Of a stretch of DNA of 39,406 bases, positions 32,120-39,406 are shown one piece after another (the first letter of the stretch is position 1; every line of letters begins with the position of its first letter). The stretch is from Bacteroidales bacterium (GTDB taxonomy: Bacteria > Bacteroidota > Bacteroidia > Bacteroidales > UBA12077), in contig JASGMZ010000001.1 in the NCBI GenBank assembly GCA_030156305.1, forward strand, positions 1-39,406, read 5' to 3'. A program made the translations under genes and the position numbers. The notes below the pieces were generated by a model that saw only the letters and a program-made list of their open reading frames with translations, ran no database searches and was not told the origin of the DNA.

Positions 32120-35107
32120 ATGAGAAACAAAATTTTATTATTGATTGCAGCCATCTCATTTGCGTTGTTATGGTCATGCACTCAAGGCCCCGACTATAAA
32201 GAGGGCAAAACATACAACGGCTTTAAGCTCGAAGAAAAAAGATTCGTAGAAGAAGTAGATGCCTGGTGTTTATATTTTATTCATGAAAAAAGTGGAGCAA
32301 AATTATTAAAAATTGCCGCTGATGATGCCAACAAACTTTTCAGCGTATCGTTTAAAACTACTCCTCAACATGATTATGGAACTCCTCACATTATGGAGCA
32401 CTCAGTATTGAACGGTTCTGAAAATTTCCCTGTAAAAAGTCCTTTCGACTTATTAGCAAAAGGATCGTTAAAAACGTTTCTTAATGCAATGACTGGCTCA
32501 GACTATACCACTTATCCTGTAGCCAGCATGAACGAAAAAGATTACTTTAATCTAATGCATGTTTATATGGATGCCGTTTTTAATCCATTACTTCATAAGA
32601 ACCCTAAGATTTTTAAACAAGAAGGCTGGCATTATGAATTGGATGACATCGATGGAGAAATCGTTTATAAAGGTGTCGTTTACAACGAAATGAAAGGCGC
32701 TTTCTCAAGCCCTCGACGCGAGCTAGGTTACCAAATTAATAAAATTCTTTTTCCTGACAATACTTATGGAGTATCATCAGGAGGTTATCCAACAGCAATT
32801 CCAAAACTTACTTATGAATATTTCAAAAATTTCCATAAAAAATATTACCACCCTTCAAATAGCTTTGTGCTATTGTATGGAGATGCAGATTTAGATAAAG
32901 AGTTAGCATTTTTAGATACAGAATATTTCTCTAACTATGAAAGATCTGAGGAGAAGGTAGAGATTCCAATTCAGAAACCATTTACTGAAAGAAAAGTAGC
33001 AGAAAAATTTTATAGTGCACCTGAAGGCAGTGAAACAAAAGATAAAACATTTTTAAGCTATAGTTTTGTTGCCGGATTAAATACCGATCAGGAACTAACC
33101 ATGGCGCTTGATATATTGAGCGAAGCGCTGGTTAATCATGAGTCAGCTCCATTACGCCTGGCCATCCAGGAAGCTGGGATAGGGAAAGATATTAGAGCCT
33201 GGTCCAGCAACGGAAAACAAAATGTTTTCCAAATAACCGTTCAAAATGCCAATCCCGAAGACAAAGAGAAATTTGATGAAATCGTTTTCACTACATTGAA
33301 AAAAGTAAGTGAAGAAGGGTTTGATAAAGAAACCATCGATGGTATTATTAATCGAATGGAATTTCGTTTACGCGAAGGAAATACTCCACAAAAAGGTTTA
33401 ATGTACCTCTTTTCTATTAAAAACGGACTTTTATTTGCCGATGATCCTTTTATGGGATTAGAATATGAAAAACCTTTGGCTAATGTTAAAAAAGGAGTTG
33501 AAAATGGAATGCTCAAGAATATTATCCAGGAATATTTTATTGATAATCCTCATGCCTTGCTCATGGTATTAAAACCTCAGCCAGGATTAGAAAATGAAAT
33601 TGCAGAACAAACCCGAAAAGAGCTGGTTGAGTACAAAGCAAGCCTTAGCAAGGAAGAGCTTGAGCAGCTGGTTCAGGAAACCAAAGAACTGAAAGAACAT
33701 CAGCAACGGGAAGACTCTCCTGAAGCCATTGCTACCGTTCCGATGTTATCACTCGAAGATATCAGTAAAGAAGTACAGTGGTATGAGATAAACGAGAAAT
33801 CGGTGAGTGATATTCCAGTTTTACATTACGAAGATTTTACCAGTAATATCGTTTATACAAATCTGTATTTTGATATGAATACACTGCCTAAAGAACTTAT
33901 TCCGTATGCAAACCTTTTAGCGGAACTTCTTGGCTCTCTTAATACAGAAAACTACTCTTATGGTGAGCTTGATAATGCATTAAATATCCATACCGGAGGA
34001 TTCTATACCTACCTTACTTCATATCAGGAAAACTATTCGGATGATAAGCTTTTACCTAAGTTTATGATATATGCTAAGGCAACTGTTGATAAGACGGATA
34101 AATTATTTGAATTAACGACAGAAATTTTAAATCATTCTAAACTAGATGATATTGACCGCTTAAAAGAACTAATTATCCGTCATCAATCGCAGATAGAAGC
34201 AATGGTTAAAAACAACGGTGTAGGAATTGCAACCACGAGGTTAAGCTCATATTACAGTAATCAGGGTATGTATAATGAATTAACCAATGGATTATCTTAT
34301 TATGATTTTATTACAGAGTTAACCCAAAATTTTGATACAAATCAAGAGGAAGTGGTGGCGAAACTCCAGGAAACAGCAAAGCTGCTTTTCAATAAGAATA
34401 ATGTCATTGCTGGAATTACCTGCTCTGATGACAACTATACAACCTATAAAACAGTGCTTGAAAAATTTGCCTCTACATTGCCTGCTGAAGAGGTACAGAT
34501 GAACGAATGGGCTTTTGACTTAAATGTTAAAAATGAAGGATTAATGTCTGCATCAATGGTTCAGTATGTGGTTAAAGGATATGACTATAAAAAACTTGGT
34601 TATGAATGGGATGGAAAAATGCGTGTATTAAATCAGGTAATGTCGCGTGATTATTTGCAAAACAAAATTAGAGTAATGGGAGGTGCCTACGGCGGATGGG
34701 CTTCATTCTCACCAACAGGAAATGCTTTTTTTGCATCATATCGCGATCCAAACTTAAAAGAAACACTTGAAAATTACGATGCAGCACCAGCATTCATTAA
34801 AAATTTCGAGGTGGATGAAAAAGAGATGGCCCGATTTATTATTGGTACAATTTCAAATATCGATATGCCAACAACGGCTTCGCAACGAGGATCCATAGCC
34901 ATGAACAATTATTTTACACAAAAAACCAAAACAGAAATGGAAGAAGAACGAAATGCTATTCTTACAACCACAGCCGAAGATATCCGTTCTTACGAACAGA
35001 TGATTCAAGAGATTATGGATCAGAATATTCTTTGTGTTTACGGAAACGATCAGAAAATAAAAACTCATAAGGATCTGTTTAAGGAAATCAAATACATCAC
35101 AAAATAA
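32120..35107 (+). CDS. M16C (PreP-like) metalloprotease lipoprotein
   Basis: 995 residues, usual for the presequence-protease/insulinase type. The N-terminus ends in the lipobox LWSC with Cys20 lipidated, so it is anchored outside the cytoplasm. The inverted zinc motif HxxEH is at His90, Glu93 and His94 (HIMEHSVLNGSENFP), and Glu190 in VVYNEMKG is the likely third ligand. The M16C arrangement has two homologous halves linked by a helical hairpin, seen around 480-550 with its run of Glu/Gln/Lys. It probably degrades small peptides released in the periplasm or from the medium. A strong terminator follows. Confidence 0.93.
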   Translation: MRNKILLLIAAISFALLWSCTQGPDYKEGKTYNGFKLEEKRFVEEVDAWCLYFIHEKSGAKLLKIAADDANKLFSVSFKTTPQHDYGTPHIMEHSVLNGSENFPVKSPFDLLAKGSLKTFLNAMTGSDYTTYPVASMNEKDYFNLMHVYMDAVFNPLLHKNPKIFKQEGWHYELDDIDGEIVYKGVVYNEMKGAFSSPRRELGYQINKILFPDNTYGVSSGGYPTAIPKLTYEYFKNFHKKYYHPSNSFVLLYGDADLDKELAFLDTEYFSNYERSEEKVEIPIQKPFTERKVAEKFYSAPEGSETKDKTFLSYSFVAGLNTDQELTMALDILSEALVNHESAPLRLAIQEAGIGKDIRAWSSNGKQNVFQITVQNANPEDKEKFDEIVFTTLKKVSEEGFDKETIDGIINRMEFRLREGNTPQKGLMYLFSIKNGLLFADDPFMGLEYEKPLANVKKGVENGMLKNIIQEYFIDNPHALLMVLKPQPGLENEIAEQTRKELVEYKASLSKEELEQLVQETKELKEHQQREDSPEAIATVPMLSLEDISKEVQWYEINEKSVSDIPVLHYEDFTSNIVYTNLYFDMNTLPKELIPYANLLAELLGSLNTENYSYGELDNALNIHTGGFYTYLTSYQENYSDDKLLPKFMIYAKATVDKTDKLFELTTEILNHSKLDDIDRLKELIIRHQSQIEAMVKNNGVGIATTRLSSYYSNQGMYNELTNGLSYYDFITELTQNFDTNQEEVVAKLQETAKLLFNKNNVIAGITCSDDNYTTYKTVLEKFASTLPAEEVQMNEWAFDLNVKNEGLMSASMVQYVVKGYDYKKLGYEWDGKMRVLNQVMSRDYLQNKIRVMGGAYGGWASFSPTGNAFFASYRDPNLKETLENYDAAPAFIKNFEVDEKEMARFIIGTISNIDMPTTASQRGSIAMNNYFTQKTKTEMEEERNAILTTTAEDIRSYEQMIQEIMDQNILCVYGNDQKIKTHKDLFKEIKYITK

Positions 35108-35128
35108 ATTTTTAACCCTCTTATTATG

Positions 35129-35162
35129 AACGTGCCACACACTTTGTCGTGGCACGTTTTTT
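35129..35162 (+). terminator. Intrinsic terminator after the M16C gene
   Basis: AACGTGCCAC (35129-35138) pairs perfectly with GTGGCACGTT (35149-35158) over 10 bp around a 10-nt loop and is followed by a T-run. The stem begins 22 bp after the M16C stop. Confidence 0.9.
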
Positions 35163-35238
35163 ATTAAAATAATGTATTCTCATCCATACCAAATCAATTA
35201 AAAATAGTAATTTTACCTTATCATTAAAATCGTTTGTC

Positions 35239-36282
35239 ATGAAAGCATCAAGAATTACCAATAGCCTGCTTATCTCTTTTGGTATTGTTTTGATATTTAT
35301 TTACGGCAAAAATCTGATCCTGCCTTTTTTTATTGCATTAATTTTTTGGTTTCTGATAAAAGAGATCCGCAGCTTTCTGAAAAAAATAAAATATATTGAT
35401 AAAGTCCCCAATATTATCCTTAATATCATAGCTTTTGCGATCATATTTGCGATACTGGGTGGTGTTGGTAAAATTTTAGCAATGAACATCCAACAGCTTT
35501 CAAAAGAACTTCCGGCGTACCAAAAAAATATAACCGATATTACCGCCTCAATCAACCAAACGTTTAATATTGATATTGTTAATTCTATTAAAGATTTTTT
35601 GGGCGAATACGAGTACTCTAATTTACTTTCCAGAGTGTTTAACTCTATAACCGACTTGTTTGGTGATGCTTTTCTGATTATTATTTATACCGTGTTTTTG
35701 CTGCTCGAAGAACCTTTTTTTACTAAAAAAATTAATGCTATTTATGCCGAAAAAGATAACCATGATGATGTGATTGACATTCTCTCCAAAATCGATAAAT
35801 CTATCGGGAGCTATATCTCGATAAAAACACTTGTAAGCCTGCTTACCGGTTTTCTAAGCTATTTTGCCCTGTTGTTTTTAAATGTTGATGCACCCATATT
35901 TTGGGCCTTCCTGATTTTTATACTCAATTATATTCCTACGGTAGGCTCGTTAGTAGCCACAACTTTTCCCGCCTTTTTTGCCATGCTGCAATTTGGTGAG
36001 GTGATGCCCGGAATCTGGGTATTAATCGTTGTAGGTGCTATTCAACTAATTGTAGGTAACTACATTGACCCGAAACTTACCGGTGACTCGCTGAATATCA
36101 GCCCATTGATTATTATTTTCGGCTTGGCCTTTTGGGGTGCAATCTGGGGAATTATCGGTATGTTTTTGAGTGTTCCGGTAACGGTGATGTTAATTATTAT
36201 TTTGTCAAAAATTCCTGCAACCCGTCCTATCGCTATTCTGCTGACAAAAGACGGGAAAATTGCAAACGAAAATGATGGTTAA
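35239..36282 (+). CDS. AI-2E family transporter (PerM/YdiK type)
   Basis: 347 residues with about eight membrane helices and the typical soluble segment (about 60-160) between the second and third helices. Family marks include the conserved region FWAFLIFILNYIPTVGSLVA (about 222-241), GNYIDPKLTGDSLNISPLII and a late FWGAIWGIIGMFLSVP. Members carry out secondary transport of small molecules; the autoinducer-2 claim holds only for one E. coli protein, so the substrate here is unknown. The gene lies 130 bp after the M16C stop, beyond the terminator. Its stop overlaps that of the convergent flippase-like gene by three bases. Confidence 0.9.
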   Translation: MKASRITNSLLISFGIVLIFIYGKNLILPFFIALIFWFLIKEIRSFLKKIKYIDKVPNIILNIIAFAIIFAILGGVGKILAMNIQQLSKELPAYQKNITDITASINQTFNIDIVNSIKDFLGEYEYSNLLSRVFNSITDLFGDAFLIIIYTVFLLLEEPFFTKKINAIYAEKDNHDDVIDILSKIDKSIGSYISIKTLVSLLTGFLSYFALLFLNVDAPIFWAFLIFILNYIPTVGSLVATTFPAFFAMLQFGEVMPGIWVLIVVGAIQLIVGNYIDPKLTGDSLNISPLIIIFGLAFWGAIWGIIGMFLSVPVTVMLIIILSKIPATRPIAILLTKDGKIANENDG

Positions 36283-37250
36283 TTTTTATTCACCATCGGC
36301 AAAATAATCAGAGCTATAGCTCCAAACAAAAGATATACCAGGTTTGTACAAGTGTGTGATAGAAGTGCAAAAACCATTCCGTCCACGCTGCTGATTCCAA
36401 ATAATAATAAACATTGAATCACTACATAGTGCCATGCACCAATCCCTGCCTGAATAGGTAAAATAAATGCAAAGGTAGAAACAGCAAAAGCAAAAGCGGC
36501 ATTACCGAGTGTAAGTTCCTCTGTAGGCCCATAAGCAAAAAACATTACGTAAAGCATCATCAACCAGAAAAAATAAATAAGAAAAGTCTGAAAAATATAT
36601 ACTCCTTTTCCCTTGATCGAAGCAATCGTTTTAAATCCCTCAATAAAATCTGTTTTTATTTTATGAATTCTTTTTCTGAACTTCTTAAAAACATTGAGTT
36701 TGTACAACACAAAAATAAATACAAAAACAAACAAAATTACCAAAGAGTATATAATAATTTTCGAGTGATAATTGGAATACGTTATGTTGATATTTGCTGA
36801 TTGGAATAGTTCCTTTAATACCGGAAATTGCCAGGCTATTAAAACAAGAAATAAAAAAATTAAAGCAGCAAAATCTGTTATGCGCTCAATAAATACGGTT
36901 CCAACCAATTTAGTAAAAGGAACTTTGTCATACTTAGTAATTACACCACACCGGGCAATTTCTCCTCCACGCGGAATAACAAGGTTGGTAAAAGCCATTA
37001 CCAGTACCGATAAAAATAAATTAAGATTCCCTGGATGATAATCCATAGAAACAATGAGTTTTTTCCATCGTAAGGCTCGGGTAAGCTGGCTTAACAAATT
37101 AAAAACTAATGAAAGAATTATCCAGCCATACGTTAAATTTCCCAGTTCCGACTTTATTTTACTTACATCTATATCTTTATAAACATACCAAAACAAAGTA
37201 ACTCCAATAACCAAAAAAACTCCCGATTGTATCAGTTTTCGTTTCTTCAT
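36279..37250 (-). CDS. Lysylphosphatidylglycerol synthase/flippase-like membrane protein (UPF0104)
   Basis: 323 residues with about eight hydrophobic helices. The family features are a short N-terminal helix, LLSQLTRALRWKKLI, IPRGGEIARCGVITKY, and FVLPIQAGIGAWHYV. These match the YbhN/MprF membrane domain that moves lipid-linked compounds across the bilayer or shapes lipid export, without the soluble synthase domain of MprF. It is the second gene after a GT2 gene, 21 bp downstream, so a lipid-linked sugar product is likely. The exact substrate is unknown. Confidence 0.87.
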   Translation of the reverse strand: MKKRKLIQSGVFLVIGVTLFWYVYKDIDVSKIKSELGNLTYGWIILSLVFNLLSQLTRALRWKKLIVSMDYHPGNLNLFLSVLVMAFTNLVIPRGGEIARCGVITKYDKVPFTKLVGTVFIERITDFAALIFLFLVLIAWQFPVLKELFQSANINITYSNYHSKIIIYSLVILFVFVFIFVLYKLNVFKKFRKRIHKIKTDFIEGFKTIASIKGKGVYIFQTFLIYFFWLMMLYVMFFAYGPTEELTLGNAAFAFAVSTFAFILPIQAGIGAWHYVVIQCLLLFGISSVDGMVFALLSHTCTNLVYLLFGAIALIILPMVNKN

Positions 37251-37271
37251 ACTTCTTTTTAATCGGGAGAA

Positions 37272-38051
37272 CTATTCTTTTTTCCCGTTTTTTAATAATG
37301 ATTGAATATTTTCATTTAATTCGGAATGCAGTTGTTTAATTTTATCTTTCACCTTTTCATTTTGTGAGTTAAACGACGACTCAATCCGTTTCGTAATTAA
37401 ATCGTAATTTTTTAACAGCGTAAATGCTATTTCCTGTCCTTCGCTGATAAACTCCATAGTAGCTTTCACTGGAGTAGTTTTTTCATATTTTGTAGGATGT
37501 GTTAACCCTTCTAAAACACAATACTTTAATTTTTTCCCGTGTGCTTGAAAGTATAAATTAATATACGTTTCCACACCAAAACGGATATCCCGGATATCCT
37601 CTAAAATCGGTTCAATATCTTTTTTAAGCATGGCTCTCTCGCCGGTAAGCCCTTTAAACGGATTGATGCGATAATCAATCAATGTTTCGGATGGTTGCCC
37701 CAGTACCATGTCTGCTTCTGCATTAAATATGGGGTTGAGCAGATGGTCAAAATGCTCCTTTTTAATATGGGTAATATCGGCATCAAAGAACAAAATAATA
37801 TCACGGGATGCATTTTCAACGCCTATAACCATAGCAAAGCTTTTTCCTTTATTTTCATCCATCCTGATATAACTTATAGGGATGTCTTTTTGTAAGTCTT
37901 TTACTATTTGCTGTGTAGCATCTTCTGAGCCATCATCTACCAAAACAATTTCACTTTCCGGATTAAACCGATGGCAGGATTCTATAACATTTTTTATGGT
38001 TTGTTCTTCGTTATAAGCGCAAATAACAATACTTACATTTTTTTTATCCAT
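37272..38051 (-). CDS. Family 2 glycosyltransferase
   Basis: 259 residues, GT-A fold. The beginning VSIVICAYNEEQTIKNVIES, then VDDGSEDATQQIV and the metal site FFDADITHIKKEHF (an Asp-Ala-Asp variant) are clear. The C-terminal 60 residues form a charged helical stretch and no membrane helix is present. It is transcribed ahead of the flippase-like gene at 36279-37250, and it follows the glycosidase gene by 23 bp. It probably adds a sugar to a lipid carrier or glycolipid that the flippase-like protein then handles. Confidence 0.88.
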   Translation of the reverse strand: MDKKNVSIVICAYNEEQTIKNVIESCHRFNPESEIVLVDDGSEDATQQIVKDLQKDIPISYIRMDENKGKSFAMVIGVENASRDIILFFDADITHIKKEHFDHLLNPIFNAEADMVLGQPSETLIDYRINPFKGLTGERAMLKKDIEPILEDIRDIRFGVETYINLYFQAHGKKLKYCVLEGLTHPTKYEKTTPVKATMEFISEGQEIAFTLLKNYDLITKRIESSFNSQNEKVKDKIKQLHSELNENIQSLLKNGKKE

Positions 38052-38074
38052 ACTTGTTTTTTAGTAATGGTTAG

Positions 38075-39406
38075 TTAATTTTTTTTATACGTTGAAAACG
38101 TTACTCTTCGAAAAATAGTATTTCCTTCCGGAACCAGTTCAACCAATACTTTTTCTCCTTGTTTATTGATCAGATTTCCTTTAAGCCCAACCACAGGCTT
38201 ATCCCAGGGATGTAAAAGCTTTTCATTTCCAACATTTGACTCAAATTTAAAATTCGCATCCGTTGGTATTTTATAATTCCAGCCCTCTTTATCTTTAACT
38301 TTTAACTTATATCTGTAAAATCCACTGTTATGATATTCTTTAATGGTATCCATTCGATGTTCAAAAGGTAAAGCAAAAACCAACGGCCCTCGTTTGATAA
38401 AATAACCTTCTCCTCTCACGGTTTTCGACGAAGGCTGGGCAACTTTTTTAACTTCAAAATTAAATTTCACTATAAATTTATCATTTTTTTTCCAATGTTT
38501 CGATATTATTATTTTGTCATGTTCTTCACGAATATTTACTCCATCAATTTTTAAAATATCAATATCGGAGCAGCCATGAGGTTTTCGCAGAACGAGCGAA
38601 AATTCTGTTGGCCTTTCCGGGTTAATCATAAACTCCACTTTGTCTGAAAAAGGATAGTTGGTTTGCTCTTCCACATTTACCTCAACATCGTTTAGGATGG
38701 TTTTTACTTCGCATGGCCCATATAATGTTGCAACCAATCCTCCATTTTTAACATCCTTCATCCACATTCCTTCAACATAATAAGGCATTAACCGGCCTCC
38801 GTTGAGCACACAGCACGAAGCTGCCCGATGCGAGGCATCATACGACTCCCGGTGTCCTATTTCCTTATGGTTAATTTTTATTCGGTTATCTGATGTAAGA
38901 TATGACAATCCTTTAAGAACAGGGAGTCGTGCACCTTGTCCGGCATTAAAGGCCATCGTTTCCACCTGATCGGCCAGCAGAAAATCGCCGGTAAAAGCAA
39001 CCATCTTATTCAACGGACTGATCATCTCGGCAATACTGCAATACTCGTACCGCTCATCAGCGGTTCCCTTGCGTCCTTTCACCCATTCGTCACAACGCAT
39101 AGCGCCACCGGGAGTTATATGGTAATTTAATTTTTTGACACTCATCTCAGATGCCCGTTTATATTCTGATCTTCCATCAATAGCGGCCACAAAATGAGGC
39201 ACAAAGATTCCTTCAGCCACGTGAGCTCCATGTTTTCTAAAATACATAGTGGTATCCAGCAATTGCGACAGCTTTAAATCGTCATCGCGAACTTTTCCCT
39301 GACTAAAATCATCATATAACTTAAGGGCGGCATCAAGGTAAGTTTGATCCCCGGTGATACGATACAGCCATTCCAGGTTTTCGAAAAAACCGATTCCATG
39401 GGATAC
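38075..39406 (-). CDS. GH127-type (DUF1680) glycoside hydrolase, C-terminal part
   Basis: 443 codons are open to the right window edge, so the N-terminus is outside. The internal barrel has SHGIGFFENLEWLYRITGD, a family signature, followed by YEYCSIAEM and AASCCVLNGGRLM. In GH127 beta-L-arabinofuranosidase the equivalent cysteines bind zinc and one acts as nucleophile (Cys340, Cys417 and Cys418 in HypBA1), and three cysteines at those places are visible. The C-terminal half is beta-sandwich. It would cleave L-arabinofuranosides or related sugars, fitting a polysaccharide-degrading Bacteroidota. It is upstream of the GT2 gene on the same strand, which may be coincidental. Confidence 0.83.
   Translation of the reverse strand, partial: VSHGIGFFENLEWLYRITGDQTYLDAALKLYDDFSQGKVRDDDLKLSQLLDTTMYFRKHGAHVAEGIFVPHFVAAIDGRSEYKRASEMSVKKLNYHITPGGAMRCDEWVKGRKGTADERYEYCSIAEMISPLNKMVAFTGDFLLADQVETMAFNAGQGARLPVLKGLSYLTSDNRIKINHKEIGHRESYDASHRAASCCVLNGGRLMPYYVEGMWMKDVKNGGLVATLYGPCEVKTILNDVEVNVEEQTNYPFSDKVEFMINPERPTEFSLVLRKPHGCSDIDILKIDGVNIREEHDKIIISKHWKKNDKFIVKFNFEVKKVAQPSSKTVRGEGYFIKRGPLVFALPFEHRMDTIKEYHNSGFYRYKLKVKDKEGWNYKIPTDANFKFESNVGNEKLLHPWDKPVVGLKGNLINKQGEKVLVELVPEGNTIFRRVTFSTYKKN

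Overview
The window looks like a chromosomal segment of a Bacteroidota bacterium, probably order Bacteroidales/Marinilabiliales. This rests on strong AT richness, near absence of Shine-Dalgarno sequences, a TTG/TAnnTTTG-type promoter, a three-gene fumarate reductase with a single five-helix cytochrome b subunit, and families typical of the phylum (DUF5686, DUF6134, the MutA N-terminus, secreted lipoprotein peptidases). All product calls come from reading motifs; no database search was possible.

Layout. 1-3116: 5' end of methylmalonyl-CoA mutase small subunit, dusB (TTG start), a CPBP membrane protease and an unrecognised conserved-looking protein. 3451-9762: frdCAB (minus strand) sits between two plus-strand M24B aminopeptidase P paralogues. 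9815-12315: a small STAS-like protein overlapping an alpha/beta hydrolase, a Spy/LTxxQ periplasmic protein, and a SiaC-type regulatory phosphoprotein. 12378-14039: a lipoprotein amidase. 14040-15115: a decay zone with a 91-bp hairpin repeat, a dead histidine-kinase fragment and a dead outer-membrane beta-barrel fragment. 15116-16312: a stand-alone AAA/DUF4143-like ATPase. 16509-19486: a three-gene lipid A/glycolipid glycosylation operon (GT2, double LAB_N protein, ArnT-like transferase). 19487-20370: a small ORF and a decayed copy of part of the DUF5686 gene. 20371-21222: nfo (endonuclease IV), with all nine metal ligands at the E. coli residue numbers.

21344-28472 is a tight seven-gene minus-strand run: DUF6134 exported protein, TauE/SafE permease, CdsA-like cytidylyltransferase, dolichol/phytol-kinase-like protein, acyl-reductase-like SDR, CDP-alcohol phosphatidyltransferase and DUF5686 outer-membrane protein. 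The lipid enzymes together could make, phosphorylate, CDP-activate and transfer a lipid alcohol, so this is the best candidate here for an undescribed pathway.

28473-30168 has no intact gene. It is a repeat island with a dead IS481-family transposase, a 105-bp MITE-like insertion inside it, and an array of hairpin units bounded by TGAAAC. One unit type is exactly 91 bp in all three copies in the window; a related type keeps the layout but has a different, still self-complementary stem. The rest holds a four-helix membrane protein, an EamA transporter, an M16C lipoprotein peptidase, an AI-2E-family permease, a flippase-like membrane protein with a GT2, and the 3' part of a GH127-type (DUF1680) glycosidase running off the right edge.
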